DNA from: Saccharibacillus sp. O23
Lineage (GTDB): Bacteria > Bacillota > Bacilli > Paenibacillales > Paenibacillaceae
Assembly (NCBI RefSeq): GCF_002205895.1
Contig: NZ_NJDE01000021.1
Coordinates: 93,070-157,069, forward strand
Direction: 5' to 3'
Length of the DNA: 64,000 bases
The position numbers were made by a program, and so were the translations under genes. The first letter of the stretch is position 1; each line of letters starts with the position of its first letter. The notes under the pieces were generated by a model. That model ran no database searches and was not told where the DNA came from. It saw only the letters and a list, made by a program, of their open reading frames with translations. This document shows, in pieces, positions 47,179 through 55,838 of this stretch.

Positions 47179-47196
47179 TTGTGATTATTATCACAT
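47179..47196 (+). promoter_or_regulatory. FNR-type operator upstream of the PplA-like gene
   Basis: TTGTGATTATTATCACAT contains a perfect TGTGA-N6-TCACA palindrome, the consensus of Bacillus Fnr and other CRP/FNR proteins. Its centre lies exactly 41.5 bp upstream of the start predicted from the extended -10 at 47214-47222, a class II activator position. Rex (TTGTGA-N6-TCACAA) is the alternative reader. Confidence 0.7.
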
Positions 47197-47213
47197 GAAT
47201 ACTTCAAATTGTA

Positions 47214-47222
47214 TGTTATTCT
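47214..47222 (+). promoter_or_regulatory. Candidate activator-dependent extended -10
   Basis: TGTTATTCT (TGn plus TATTCT) has no -35 but is correctly placed behind the FNR-type palindrome; the start would be 47229, giving a leader of about 150 nt. Confidence 0.5.
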
Positions 47223-47379
47223 GATATCGAAAACGGTGACAGAAACCGGATCGAAGTGATTTATCGGTCATTTCGGGCGTCATTCCCGCTGAATGAAGCC
47301 CGCGCCGAACGTGATCGTTTTCGACTGATCGTTGAGCGTTCGAACGGTTCATTTCAGAGAATGACGGAGGGGTAAAAAA

Positions 47380-48306
47380 ATGGGTAAAAAGCACTGGTCG
47401 GTATTGATGTGCAGCGTATTGATGGTAGGCATGCTGGCAGCTTGCGGGAACAACAACGAGACGGCGAAAAAAGACGAGCCGGCCGCTCAGACCGAAACGC
47501 AGGCGGCGACCGACACCAAAGAAGCCGCGGAGCCGGCAGCAGCGGAGACCGAATCGGCTTCGACATTGGCCGACGGCATGTATTTCGCTCAAGGCACGAT
47601 GGACGAAGAGTCCGGTTGGCAGCCTTACGTGATCCTGCAAGTCGCGGGCGGCAAGATTACCGACGCGACATGGAGCGCATCCAGCATCAACGCGGGTCCG
47701 GACAAGAAGACCTATTCCGAAGAAGGCAAATACGGCATGAAAGCCGGCGGCGCTTCTTCCGAATGGCACGAACAAGCCGAGAAGATCGAGAAATACCTGG
47801 TCGATAATCAAGATCCGGCCAAGATCACGGTCGACGGCGAAGGACACACGGACGTCGTTTCCGGCGTATCCATCCACGTGAATGATTTCACGGAACTGGC
47901 CCAAAAAGCATTGGCGGCCGGTCCGGTCGAAGCCGGTCTTTACAAAGACGGCGCTTACCATGCCGAAGCCAAAGATTTCGATAAAGAAAGCGGTTGGAAA
48001 GAAACGGTGGATATCACCGTCGCTGCCGGCAAGATCGTCGCGGTCAACTTCAGCGGCGTGAACGCGGCGGGCGAAGACAAGAAAACCAACTCCAAAGAAG
48101 GCAAATACGGCATGAAAGAAAAAGGCGGAGCGCAAGCGGAATGGCACGAAGAAGCCGCCAAAGCCGAACAATACCTGATCGAGAAACAAGATCCGGCGGC
48201 CGTCGAAGTTAAAGAAGACGGCAAAACCGACGCGATCAGCGGCGTGACGATCCATGTCGGTTCTTACCTGAAACTGGCTCAAGAAGCTCTGGCTAACGCG
48301 AAATAA
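47380..48306 (+). CDS. PplA-like lipoprotein with two FMN-binding domains
   Basis: 308 residues. The lipobox LAAC (Cys22) anchors it outside the membrane, followed by a Glu/Ala/Thr linker to about 60. Two homologous FMN-binding domains (about 62-180 and 185-308) share YFAQG/YHAEA, ESGW, KTYSEEGKYGMK/KTNSKEGKYGMK and EWHE. Each ends in a flavinylation-type motif, DVVSGVS (Ser164) and DAISGVT (Thr290), where ApbE enzymes attach FMN. Listeria PplA, the terminal lipoprotein of flavin-based extracellular electron transfer, has the same layout. GGAGGGG lies 6-7 nt before the ATG. The NDH-2 gene follows. Confidence 0.88.
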   Translation: MGKKHWSVLMCSVLMVGMLAACGNNNETAKKDEPAAQTETQAATDTKEAAEPAAAETESASTLADGMYFAQGTMDEESGWQPYVILQVAGGKITDATWSASSINAGPDKKTYSEEGKYGMKAGGASSEWHEQAEKIEKYLVDNQDPAKITVDGEGHTDVVSGVSIHVNDFTELAQKALAAGPVEAGLYKDGAYHAEAKDFDKESGWKETVDITVAAGKIVAVNFSGVNAAGEDKKTNSKEGKYGMKEKGGAQAEWHEEAAKAEQYLIEKQDPAAVEVKEDGKTDAISGVTIHVGSYLKLAQEALANAK

Positions 48307-48442
48307 GCGAAGCTTTTCGAATAAGCACGTCGATTGCGTCTGCTGCTATTAATCTGAAACACGGACGGACCGCTGCCTGCGGCCAAGCGTTACGAGCGCC
48401 GCGGGCACGCGAAGTCCGTCACAAGAAAGGTTGGTTCCTCTG

Positions 48443-50320
48443 ATGAAAAAGATAGTCATACTGGGCGGCGGTTACGGCGGCGTTCTGACTGCAAAAAAAT
48501 TAGCTAAAAATTTCAAGAAAAACGACGATGTTCAGATCCAACTCATCGATCGCAATCCGTATCACACCATGCTGACCGAATTGCACGAGGTCGCGGCTAA
48601 CCGTACTTCCGAAGACGCGGTCAAAATGGATCTCAAAAAGATTTTCGCCGGCCTGAAGGTCGAGGTCGTGCTCGACGAAGTCGAAAACATCGACTTCAAC
48701 GCACGTTCCCTGCAAGGAAAGCGCGCCTCTTACGCGTATGATTATCTCGTCATCGGCACAGGTTCCAAACCGACTTTCTTCGGCATTCCGGGCGCGCAAG
48801 AAAACAGCTACACGCTCTGGTCTTACGACGACGCCGTCAAACTCAAAGAGCGTTTCCGCCAGATGTTCACCGAAGCTTCCAAAGAAACCGACAAAACGAT
48901 CCGCCGCGAAAAATTGTCGTTCGTCGTCGTCGGCGCAGGCTTCACCGGCGTCGAACTGATCGGCGAAATGGCCGAATACCGCAGCGAATTGTGCCGCGAA
49001 TTCTTTATCGACGAATCGGAAGTCCGCATGGTCGTGGCCGATATGGCTCCGAAGATTCTGCCGCTGCTGCCGGATAAACTGATCGCCAAAGCCGAAAACC
49101 GCCTCAAAAAGATGGATATCGAAATTATCGTCGGCAAGCAAATTACCGGCGTATCCGAAACGGGCGTCAATCTCGGCGGAGACAAATTGGTTGCCCGCAC
49201 CGTCATCTGGACGGCCGGCGTCGAAGGCGCCGACATTCTCGATAACCTCGACGTGCAGCAAAAAGGCCGCAAACGGATCGAAACGAACGCGCATCTACAA
49301 AGCCTCGATCACGAAAACGTCTATGTCGTCGGCGACAACATCTTCTTCATTCCGGAAGGCGAAGAGCGTCCGGTTCCGCAGATGGTCGAAAACGCCGAGC
49401 ATGCCGCTCCGCTGATCGCGCACAATATTACCGCCGACATCAAAGGCGGCACCAAAAAAGAATACAAACCGGCCTTCCACGGTACGATGGTCTCGATCGG
49501 CAGCCGCTACGGCGTCGCCAACGTCGGTCTCCCGGGCAAGTTCTTCTCCCTGACCGGATTCTTCGCGATGTTCTCGAAGCATGCCATCAACGTTCTGTAT
49601 CTCTCGACGGTTCTCGGTTTCAATAAAGTCTGGACTTACCTGATGCACGAAATCTTCCATGCCCATGATCGCCGCACGCTCGTAGGCGGCCACTTCTCGA
49701 AGCGTTCGCCGAACTTCTGGCTCGTTCCGCTTCGCGTATTCGTCGGCTGGATGTGGCTGCACGAAGGTTGGGACAAGCTGCAGAAAGTCATCGCCGATCC
49801 CAATAACATCTTCCTGATTCCGCCGGACCCGCATGCCGACGTGGTCAGCGCGGCTTCGGAAGCGGTCGGCAACGTAGCCACTGCGGTAGACGCGCAGGCA
49901 GCCGCTTCCGCGGTCGAAAACGCCGGGCAAGCGGTCCAAGCGATTCCGGTTCCGCATTTCATCTCCAACATGGTCAGCTCCATGATGGATCTTATGTTCT
50001 ACACCGGCGACGGCGGCTACACTTGGCTCGCTACCGCTTTCCAAATCGGCATGGTCGCCGCCGAAATCATCTTCGGTCTGATGCTGATCGCAGGTCTCTT
50101 CTCCGCAATCGCTTCGATCGCCACGATCGGCATGGGTCTTATGATCTGGTCTTCGGGCATGGCGCCGACCGACATGTGGTGGTACTGGTTCGCGGCGTTC
50201 GCTCTGATCGGCGGGTCGGGCAGCGTGTTCGGTCTGGACTACTACGTTCTCCCTTGGCTCAAGAAACATTGGAAAAAAACTTGGTTTGCCAAACGCTGGT
50301 ATCTTTATACGGACGACTGA
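48443..50320 (+). CDS. Type II NADH dehydrogenase with C-terminal membrane domain (Ndh2-like)
   Basis: 625 residues. Passes electrons from NADH to quinone without pumping. FAD loop GGGYGG (8-13) and NAD loop VVVGAGFTGVELIGE (about 165-180) are intact, as is the second FAD motif (VYVVGDN). After about residue 400 a membrane part of some 200 residues follows, with several helices (VFVGWMWLHEGWDK, FQIGMVAAEIIFGLMLIAGL). Ordinary NDH-2 lacks it; the electron-transfer Ndh2 of Listeria has it. It lies 136 bp after the FMN lipoprotein gene with no terminator between, so one transcript is likely. Confidence 0.92.
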   Translation: MKKIVILGGGYGGVLTAKKLAKNFKKNDDVQIQLIDRNPYHTMLTELHEVAANRTSEDAVKMDLKKIFAGLKVEVVLDEVENIDFNARSLQGKRASYAYDYLVIGTGSKPTFFGIPGAQENSYTLWSYDDAVKLKERFRQMFTEASKETDKTIRREKLSFVVVGAGFTGVELIGEMAEYRSELCREFFIDESEVRMVVADMAPKILPLLPDKLIAKAENRLKKMDIEIIVGKQITGVSETGVNLGGDKLVARTVIWTAGVEGADILDNLDVQQKGRKRIETNAHLQSLDHENVYVVGDNIFFIPEGEERPVPQMVENAEHAAPLIAHNITADIKGGTKKEYKPAFHGTMVSIGSRYGVANVGLPGKFFSLTGFFAMFSKHAINVLYLSTVLGFNKVWTYLMHEIFHAHDRRTLVGGHFSKRSPNFWLVPLRVFVGWMWLHEGWDKLQKVIADPNNIFLIPPDPHADVVSAASEAVGNVATAVDAQAAASAVENAGQAVQAIPVPHFISNMVSSMMDLMFYTGDGGYTWLATAFQIGMVAAEIIFGLMLIAGLFSAIASIATIGMGLMIWSSGMAPTDMWWYWFAAFALIGGSGSVFGLDYYVLPWLKKHWKKTWFAKRWYLYTDD

Positions 50321-50340
50321 CGGCCGACTTTGCGTTCCCG

Positions 50341-50386
50341 GCGGGGTCATGTGCAGCTTACAACGCACATGATCCCGCTTTTTTCA
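50341..50386 (+). terminator. Intrinsic terminator after the NDH-2 gene
   Basis: GCGGGGTCATGTGC pairs with GCACATGATCCCGC and ends in six T, 20 nt past the stop. Confidence 0.92.
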
Positions 50387-50443
50387 ATCTATCGTTTATT
50401 TTGCATAATGAACGAAATTGTCTCATAATGTGGAGGAATCCGA

Positions 50444-50938
50444 GTGAATACGGTATACACGCCATACACGCCGATTCGGTATATTGTCAGTCCGTCAAGG
50501 GGTGCTTCAATGAACGACATGATAATCCGGGAAGCGCTTGAGCGTCTGGAGGCCGAGATCGATCCGATTACGCGGATTCGGATCGAGCCGGAACAGGCGG
50601 CGCTTGTCGAAGCGCTGAGCGTCTTCAAGCGCTGCGGCGCGGAACCGCTGCGGCTTCCTCGGCTGCTGGCTGTCTACATGCTGCTCGCTTCCGCGCTTGA
50701 ACGCCATGCCGAGCCGCTGTCTTCGGACGATCCGGAGCTGACCCGCCGTATTCTGGACGGCGATTATCTCTATAGCCTGTACATTCAATACGCGTTAAAG
50801 TGCAAGGAAGAATCGCTGCTTCGCGGCCTGGCTCCTTTCGTCAAAAAAATCCAGATCGGCCGGGCGCTCGGGCGCAGCCGCGAGATTCGGCTGCTGTCCG
50901 CTTTCGAACAAGTGCTTGCCGACAGCAAGGAGGCCTGA
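50444..50938 (+). CDS. Probable small subunit of heptaprenyl diphosphate synthase (HepS-like)
   Basis: 164 residues, helical. DGDYLYSLYIQYALKCKEES followed by GLAPFVKKIQIGRA resembles the HepS motif of component I, although the usual length is about 250. Its place directly before the catalytic subunit supports the call. GTG at 50444 has GGAGG at 7 nt; an internal ATG at 50510 with AAGGGG is an alternative. TTTTCA (50381)-N17-CATAAT (50404) is a weak candidate promoter. Confidence 0.6.
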   Translation: MNTVYTPYTPIRYIVSPSRGASMNDMIIREALERLEAEIDPITRIRIEPEQAALVEALSVFKRCGAEPLRLPRLLAVYMLLASALERHAEPLSSDDPELTRRILDGDYLYSLYIQYALKCKEESLLRGLAPFVKKIQIGRALGRSREIRLLSAFEQVLADSKEA

Positions 50939-50943
50939 CGAAG

Positions 50944-51924
50944 ATGGAACTGCACAAGAAACTTCGCATCGATCTGCGACGCATCGACCGGGAAATGAAA
51001 CGGATCGTCAAATACGACAACGACGTGCCGCCGGGCTCCGAACTGGAGCAGGCTCTGCTGCAAACGATCGAGGCCGGGGGCAAACGCCTGCGGCCGATGC
51101 TCGTCCTCGTCGGCAGCCGCTTCGGCAGCCGTCCCGACGACAATCGCCTCATGCAGCTCGCGGCTGCCGCTGAATTCATTCATACGGCGTCGCTCGTTCA
51201 CGACGACTTGATCGACCGGTCTCCGCTGCGTCGGGGCGAGCCCGCGCTGCATACGCGGATCGGCGCGGCCAAAGCCGTCTACGTCGGCAATTATATGTCG
51301 GCGCGCGTCGTCGAACTGCTGGCTCAAGCCGATACGCAGTTGGACGGCGAACGGCAGAGCTTCACGGCCGTGGCGACGGCCGAGCTGTGTCTGGGCGAAT
51401 ACGAGCAGCTCGAACATGCTTACGATTACGATCTTCGCCTCGACGACTATCTGCTGAAGTCGAGGCATAAAACGGCCCATCTGATGGCCGTCTCGTTGGA
51501 ATTCGGGGCGCGCGCTTCGGGCGCGCCGGAAGAGGTCTGCCGCCGGCTGTATCAGTTCGGCGAGCATCTGGGCTTGTCGTTCCAGATCCGGGACGACCTG
51601 CTCGACTTCACGGCTTCGGCCGAGCAGCTCGGCAAGCCGGCCGGAAGCGATCTCTTGGGCGGCCAAGTCACGCTGCCCGTGCTGTATGCGCTGGAAGATC
51701 CGGCGCTGGCCGGCGAGATTCGCCGAGTCGGCCCGGATACGCGGCCGGAAGAGATCGGGCCGCTGCTGGAACGCATTCGCGAGAGCGGCGCGCTGCGGCG
51801 CGCGGAAGCTTTCTGCGAAGCCGAATTGGAGCTGGCCCGGGAAGTCGGCCGATCGCTCGGCGCTTATGCGGCGCACGAAGACCTGCTGGTCTTGGCCGAC
51901 TATTTCGGCGGACGGAAATATTAA
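50944..51924 (+). CDS. Polyprenyl diphosphate synthase (HepT/DmkB-like)
   Basis: 326 residues. Builds the isoprenoid chain of quinones from FPP/IPP. Both Asp-rich motifs are present: HDDLIDRS (87-91) and RDDLLDF, plus GGKRLRP. Chain length cannot be read safely; heptaprenyl would fit menaquinone-7. The SD GGAGG lies in the last codons of the HepS-like gene (5 bp gap), so they are coupled. In Listeria a gene of this family (dmkB) serves the electron-transfer locus. Confidence 0.93.
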   Translation: MELHKKLRIDLRRIDREMKRIVKYDNDVPPGSELEQALLQTIEAGGKRLRPMLVLVGSRFGSRPDDNRLMQLAAAAEFIHTASLVHDDLIDRSPLRRGEPALHTRIGAAKAVYVGNYMSARVVELLAQADTQLDGERQSFTAVATAELCLGEYEQLEHAYDYDLRLDDYLLKSRHKTAHLMAVSLEFGARASGAPEEVCRRLYQFGEHLGLSFQIRDDLLDFTASAEQLGKPAGSDLLGGQVTLPVLYALEDPALAGEIRRVGPDTRPEEIGPLLERIRESGALRRAEAFCEAELELAREVGRSLGAYAAHEDLLVLADYFGGRKY

Positions 51925-52008
51925 CACTAAGCAGGAAACCAAGCAAGCATGTCGAATTCCTATCCAGCAACCAAGCACACAAGCAACCACGAGGAGGCTT
52001 TCGGCATC

Positions 52009-52491
52009 ATGTCCCTGACCTTGGAAGAAAGACTGCTGCTTATGCAGCGCGAAGAAGAAGAATTGCGCTTCGAGACCTTCGATTCGAACACGGCGCTCGC
52101 GCTCGGCCTCGCGCTGATCGAAGAAGCCCGGCGTCTCGGCAAGAGCGTTACCGTAGACATCACCCGCCAAGGGCATCGGTTGTTCCTGCACGCGATGAAC
52201 GGGACTTCTCCGGAGAACGAAGATTGGATTCGCCGCAAGAACAACACGGTCGGACGATTCGTGCAGAGTTCTTGGCGAACGGCGCTGCAAATGCGCGCCG
52301 CGAACAAGACGCTCGCGGGAGATTACGGCCTGAGCGACAACGAATTCGTGTTGGCGGGCGGAGCGTTTCCTCTGATGGTCGCCGGCGAAGGACTGGTCGG
52401 AACGATCACCGTATCGGGACTTCCCGATCAAGAAGATCACGATTTGGTCACGAGCGTGATCCGCGATTTCTTGAGCGAAGCTTCCCGCTGA
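52009..52491 (+). CDS. UPF0303 family protein (heme-degrading domain superfamily)
   Basis: 160 residues. LALGLALIEEARRLGKSVTVDI, WIRRKNNTVGRF, GGAFPLMV and GTITVSGLPDQEDH are UPF0303 hallmarks. The family is structurally related to GlcG/HbpS proteins; its function is not established. The ATG at 52009 has GAGGAGG 12 nt upstream, a long spacing; an in-frame ATG at 51949 has none. Same strand as the prenyl synthase genes, 84 bp on. Confidence 0.85.
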   Translation: MSLTLEERLLLMQREEEELRFETFDSNTALALGLALIEEARRLGKSVTVDITRQGHRLFLHAMNGTSPENEDWIRRKNNTVGRFVQSSWRTALQMRAANKTLAGDYGLSDNEFVLAGGAFPLMVAGEGLVGTITVSGLPDQEDHDLVTSVIRDFLSEASR

Positions 52492-52590
52492 TCGGCCGTT
52501 CGCGGAAGAAGCACGCAGACGTCGGAAGACAGCTGATTTCGAGCCAAACGGACTTGGGTAGGCTTGCGAAATGAATCGGCTGCGCGAACG

Positions 52591-52670
52591 TAACGGAACG
52601 TCGATTCGGTTCCGTTAGAATTTTAACACCGCTCGAAACGCCCGCTAAGCGCTGCCTCGTTCCGTTAGAA
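52591..52670. repeat. Second cluster of TAACGGAACG-type repeats
   Basis: A forward unit at 52591-52620 is a perfect hairpin (TAACGGAAC with GTTCCGTTA). A reverse unit at 52645-52670 contains CTAAGCGCTGCC and CTCGTTCCGTTAG. They match the units at 34543-34736. The gap 52492-52795 otherwise holds only a terminator. Confidence 0.75.
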
Positions 52671-52686
52671 ATCAATCAGACACGTT

Positions 52687-52716
52687 AAAGGACACCGCCA
52701 TCCGCGGTGTCCTTTT
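52687..52716. terminator. Bidirectional terminator
   Basis: AAAGGACACCGC pairs perfectly with GCGGTGTCCTTT, ending in TTTT. It separates convergent transcripts. Confidence 0.85.
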
Positions 52717-52795
52717 GTTTGATCCGGCCGTTTCCTCATTTCGCTTATCGCCGCTCCCCGGCTCAGATCGGAGGCGGGGATTCGATTCGCGGAAA

Positions 52796-54124
52796 TCAAG
52801 CCTTGCTCGGTATGGGCAGACGCCGATACAGCACGGCGATCGCGCCGAAGATCAGAATGATGCCCATGAAGGCGGGGGCGGCGTGGCCGAGCGAGACGTA
52901 GATCTGTCCGCCGACGATTGGGCCGACGATGCGGGCCAGCGCTTGAATCGATTGGCTGCCGCCTTGAATGCGGCCCTGCTCGCTTTCGTCCACGGACTTG
53001 GACAGCATGCCGTTGAACGACGGGCCGAAGACGGAATCGCCGAACCCGAAGACGAACATGCCGAGAATCAGCAGCGGATAGAAACCCAGCAGCGCGGAAG
53101 ATGCGATCAGCGCGTAACCGACGATCTCCGCCGTCATGCCGAGCGCCGCGATCTGCTTGTCGTTCATGACTTTCAGCAGTTTCGGCATAATCAGACTTTG
53201 CGACAGAATATCCTGAATGCCCATGATCGAGAACATCAGGCCGATCGATGCGGGCTGCCAATCGAACGTGTCGATCGTGAACTGCGAGAAGACCGCTTGC
53301 AGCGAACCGTTCGGAATCCAGAGCAGAAATCCGGAGATCAGGATGCGTCTGACGCTTTTGACCGACAAGATACTCGCCAGCTGCGTGAAAGGATTCAACC
53401 GGGACGGCGGGATCTTGGCCGTTCTCCGGCTCTTGTCCAGACTCTCCGGCATGACGAACAGTCCGAACAGCATCGTCAGCAGCGTAATGCCCGCTCCGAC
53501 GTACAAAGGTACGGCATACCCGAATTTCGCCAACAGACCGCCCGCGACCGGACCGAGCATCGTGCCGACTCCGACCATCGCGGCGACCCACCCGAAGTAT
53601 TTGGTGCGCTGCTCTCTCGGCGTGATATCGGCAAAATAAGCGAAGATCGTACCGATGCTGCCGCCGGTCAGCCCTTCGATGATCCGGCCGAGGAACAAGA
53701 TCCACAGCGCGCCGCCGATGCCGAAGATCAGATAGCCGATCGACGAACCGAGCAGACAGAGCAGCAGGAGCGGACGACGGCCGAAGCGGTCGCTGAGCGC
53801 GCCGAGTCCGGGCGAAGCGAGGAAGACGCAGAGCGCGTAGACGGCGGTCAGCAGCGTGACCATAAGCGCCTGATCCCCCGCGTTATCGACGTAAGGAGCG
53901 ACAAGGAACGGAACGACCGGAGCGATGACGGTAAAGCCGAGTCCGCATAAGAACACGGCCATGAGACCGAAGATCAGCGCTTTTTTGTCGATAGGCCGGC
54001 TTGGCGGTTCGGATTCGGACAGAGTAGCGGAAACGGACTCGGATTCGGAACGACCTTGATCGGTCGAACGAGCGCCTCGCGAGTCGGAACCTTTCGAGCG
54101 GCGCGGGAATTTGAATGTAGGCAT
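52796..54124 (-). CDS. MFS efflux transporter (TetA/drug:proton antiporter type)
   Basis: 442 residues with 12 helices. GALSDRFGRRPLLLL is the MFS loop 2-3 motif, and GRIIEGLTGGSIGTIFAYFADI the helix 4-5 region of TetA-like exporters. Probably exports a small toxic compound. A 50-residue Ser/Glu-rich tail precedes helix 1. ATG 54124 has AAGGAG at 6-7 nt. It has its own promoter with a MarR-type operator, and a marR gene lies directly upstream. Confidence 0.9.
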   Translation of the reverse strand: MPTFKFPRRSKGSDSRGARSTDQGRSESESVSATLSESEPPSRPIDKKALIFGLMAVFLCGLGFTVIAPVVPFLVAPYVDNAGDQALMVTLLTAVYALCVFLASPGLGALSDRFGRRPLLLLCLLGSSIGYLIFGIGGALWILFLGRIIEGLTGGSIGTIFAYFADITPREQRTKYFGWVAAMVGVGTMLGPVAGGLLAKFGYAVPLYVGAGITLLTMLFGLFVMPESLDKSRRTAKIPPSRLNPFTQLASILSVKSVRRILISGFLLWIPNGSLQAVFSQFTIDTFDWQPASIGLMFSIMGIQDILSQSLIMPKLLKVMNDKQIAALGMTAEIVGYALIASSALLGFYPLLILGMFVFGFGDSVFGPSFNGMLSKSVDESEQGRIQGGSQSIQALARIVGPIVGGQIYVSLGHAAPAFMGIILIFGAIAVLYRRLPIPSKA

Positions 54125-54163
54125 AAGATTCTCCTTGCGATTGGAATAAGTACGTTTGTTTTT

Positions 54164-54181
54164 TTGTGTCCCAGGAAACAA
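54164..54181 (-). promoter_or_regulatory. Probable MarR operator
   Basis: TTGTGTCCCAGGAAACAA is a near-palindrome (7 of 9 pairs) directly downstream of the MFS promoter's -10, a repressor position. The adjacent MarR protein is the likely reader. Confidence 0.5.
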
Positions 54182-54185
54182 GTTT

Positions 54186-54214
54186 ATCTTACTTCGGTTT
54201 TGGGTCCTAGTCAA
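54186..54214 (-). promoter_or_regulatory. Sigma-A promoter of the MFS gene
   Basis: On the minus strand TTGACT and TAAGAT are exactly 17 nt apart. Confidence 0.75.
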
Positions 54215-54231
54215 CAAAAATTTAAAAATAA

Positions 54232-54271
54232 AAATAAGCAGCTTCTCTCCGCAGAGAAAAGCTGCTTATTT
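54232..54271 (-). terminator. Terminator after the marR gene
   Basis: AAATAAGCAGCTT pairs with AAGCTGCTTATTT around TCTCTCCGCAGAGA and continues into a U-rich stretch on the minus strand. Confidence 0.85.
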
Positions 54272-54362
54272 ATCCGGGTTCTACGATGGCTCGGCAATGC
54301 CGAATCGCGGCGAGCTTAGATCGGCCGCTTCCGTTCTTCGTTCTCGCCTCTGTTGTCCCTCG

Positions 54363-54836
54363 CTATTTCGGCTTGACGCTCTCGTCGAGCTTGGCGATCT
54401 CCGCGTCCAGATGTTCGCTGTATTGTTCGATAAACCGAAGCATGCCGTCGAACTGTCGTTCGGTAATCGGATCGAAGACCGCTCTGTCGCGTTCGCGGAA
54501 TTCGTCGTGAAGATCGTCGTGAATCCGTCTGACCGTTTCGCCTTCGGCCGTCAGGCGGAAATAGATTTCTTTTTTGTTCTCCGGCCGCTGGTAGCTCTCG
54601 ATCAAACCTTTTTCCATCAGCTTCTTCGTAATCTTGCTGATCGCGCTGCGCGTCATGTAGAACGTCTCCGCCAAACGGGTCACGTTCGCGTCTTCGTGGT
54701 TGCCGATGTATTCGATGCAGTGCACTTCGGACGGCGTGTGCTCGCGCAGCGCGTCTTCCATCTTCAGCTTGTTCAGCCACGTCAGCTTGTTGAATAGCTC
54801 TCTGAACCGCAGCATGACCTGTTCTTCTTTGTTCAT
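54363..54836 (-). CDS. MarR-family regulator
   Basis: 157 residues with the winged helix DANVTRLAETFYMTRSAISKITKKLMEKGLI and the wing RPENKKEIYFRLTAEG. Probably represses the MFS exporter gene 240 bp downstream through the palindrome at 54164. GAGAGG lies 7 nt before the ATG at 54836; the frame upstream is not coding. Confidence 0.92.
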   Translation of the reverse strand: MNKEEQVMLRFRELFNKLTWLNKLKMEDALREHTPSEVHCIEYIGNHEDANVTRLAETFYMTRSAISKITKKLMEKGLIESYQRPENKKEIYFRLTAEGETVRRIHDDLHDEFRERDRAVFDPITERQFDGMLRFIEQYSEHLDAEIAKLDESVKPK

Positions 54837-54965
54837 GGCCCGCCCTCTCAACTCTCGCGCTCCTGCGACGAATGCCGGGAAACGCGCTTTTTTGTGTCCT
54901 CTTCCACAATACCCGAAAAACGCCGAACAGGGCAAGCGCCGAAACCGCTGCCCTGCCTCGCTTTT

Positions 54966-55838
54966 TTACAAGAAAAAGTCCAACATCGTAAACGACAGAA
55001 TCAGCATGCTGACCACTTGATTGAGATTGTACGAAGCGATCTTCATCAGGCGGCGGTTATGCGGCTTCACGATGCCGTGCTCTAACATGAGCAGGAACGC
55101 CGCCAGCACGATGCCGACCAGATAGATCCAGCCGAGATCGCGGAACACGAACAAGAACAGCAGCAGACCGACCATCACCGCATGCAGAAAACGCGAGATA
55201 TACAGCGCCGGCTTCAACCCGAACGCGCTCGGGATCGAATACAATCCCTGTTTGCGGTCGAAGTCGATATCCTGCGTGCCGTACAGAATGTCGAAGCCGC
55301 CGATCCACAGCATGACGATCGTGCCCAGCACGAACGGCGTGAACGCGAACGAGCCGGTCACGGCGAACCAAGCGCCGATCGGCGCGGAAGCGATCGTGAA
55401 GCCCAGGTACAGATGACTCAGCCAAGTGAAGCGTTTGGTATACGAATACGACGAGATCAGGAAGATCGCGACCGGCGACAAGATCAGGCACAGCGTATTC
55501 AGCATGCCGGCGGCCGCGACGAAGATCGCGTAGTTCGCGATGACGAAGATCCATACCTCGCGAATCCCCAACTGTTTCTGCGGCAGATGACGATGGGCCG
55601 TACGCGGATTGGCCGCGTCGAATTCGCGGTCGGCCAACCGATTGAACGCGTTGGCCCCGTTGCGGGCGGCGACCAGCGCGATCAGCGACCAGACGATCAC
55701 GCGCGCGGACGGGATTCCGCCCGCCGCCCAGACGATCGAGATGATCGCGAACGGCAGCGAGAACAGCGTATGCGAGAACATGACCAGCGAACCGAAGTCG
55801 CGCGTCTTGGTCCACGCGCTGCGGAGAGCGGTGTTCAT
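54966..55838 (-). CDS. UbiA-family prenyltransferase
   Basis: 290 residues, about nine helices. Attaches a polyprenyl chain to an aromatic ring. Both Mg-diphosphate motifs are present: NAFNRLADREFDAANPRT (NxxxDxxxD) and YGTQDIDFDRKQGL (second Asp-rich). It resembles the UbiA/MqnP type rather than MenA, so the aromatic acceptor is open. Last gene of the run starting with eetA; its ATG overlaps the aminotransferase stop by 4 bp (ATGA). Confidence 0.9.
   Translation of the reverse strand: MNTALRSAWTKTRDFGSLVMFSHTLFSLPFAIISIVWAAGGIPSARVIVWSLIALVAARNGANAFNRLADREFDAANPRTAHRHLPQKQLGIREVWIFVIANYAIFVAAAGMLNTLCLILSPVAIFLISSYSYTKRFTWLSHLYLGFTIASAPIGAWFAVTGSFAFTPFVLGTIVMLWIGGFDILYGTQDIDFDRKQGLYSIPSAFGLKPALYISRFLHAVMVGLLLFLFVFRDLGWIYLVGIVLAAFLLMLEHGIVKPHNRRLMKIASYNLNQVVSMLILSFTMLDFFL

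Noticed and set aside
50401..50429. TTGCAT-N17-CATAAT as promoter of the HepS-like gene
   Set aside because: The transcript would start inside the Shine-Dalgarno sequence, so this is unlikely to be used.
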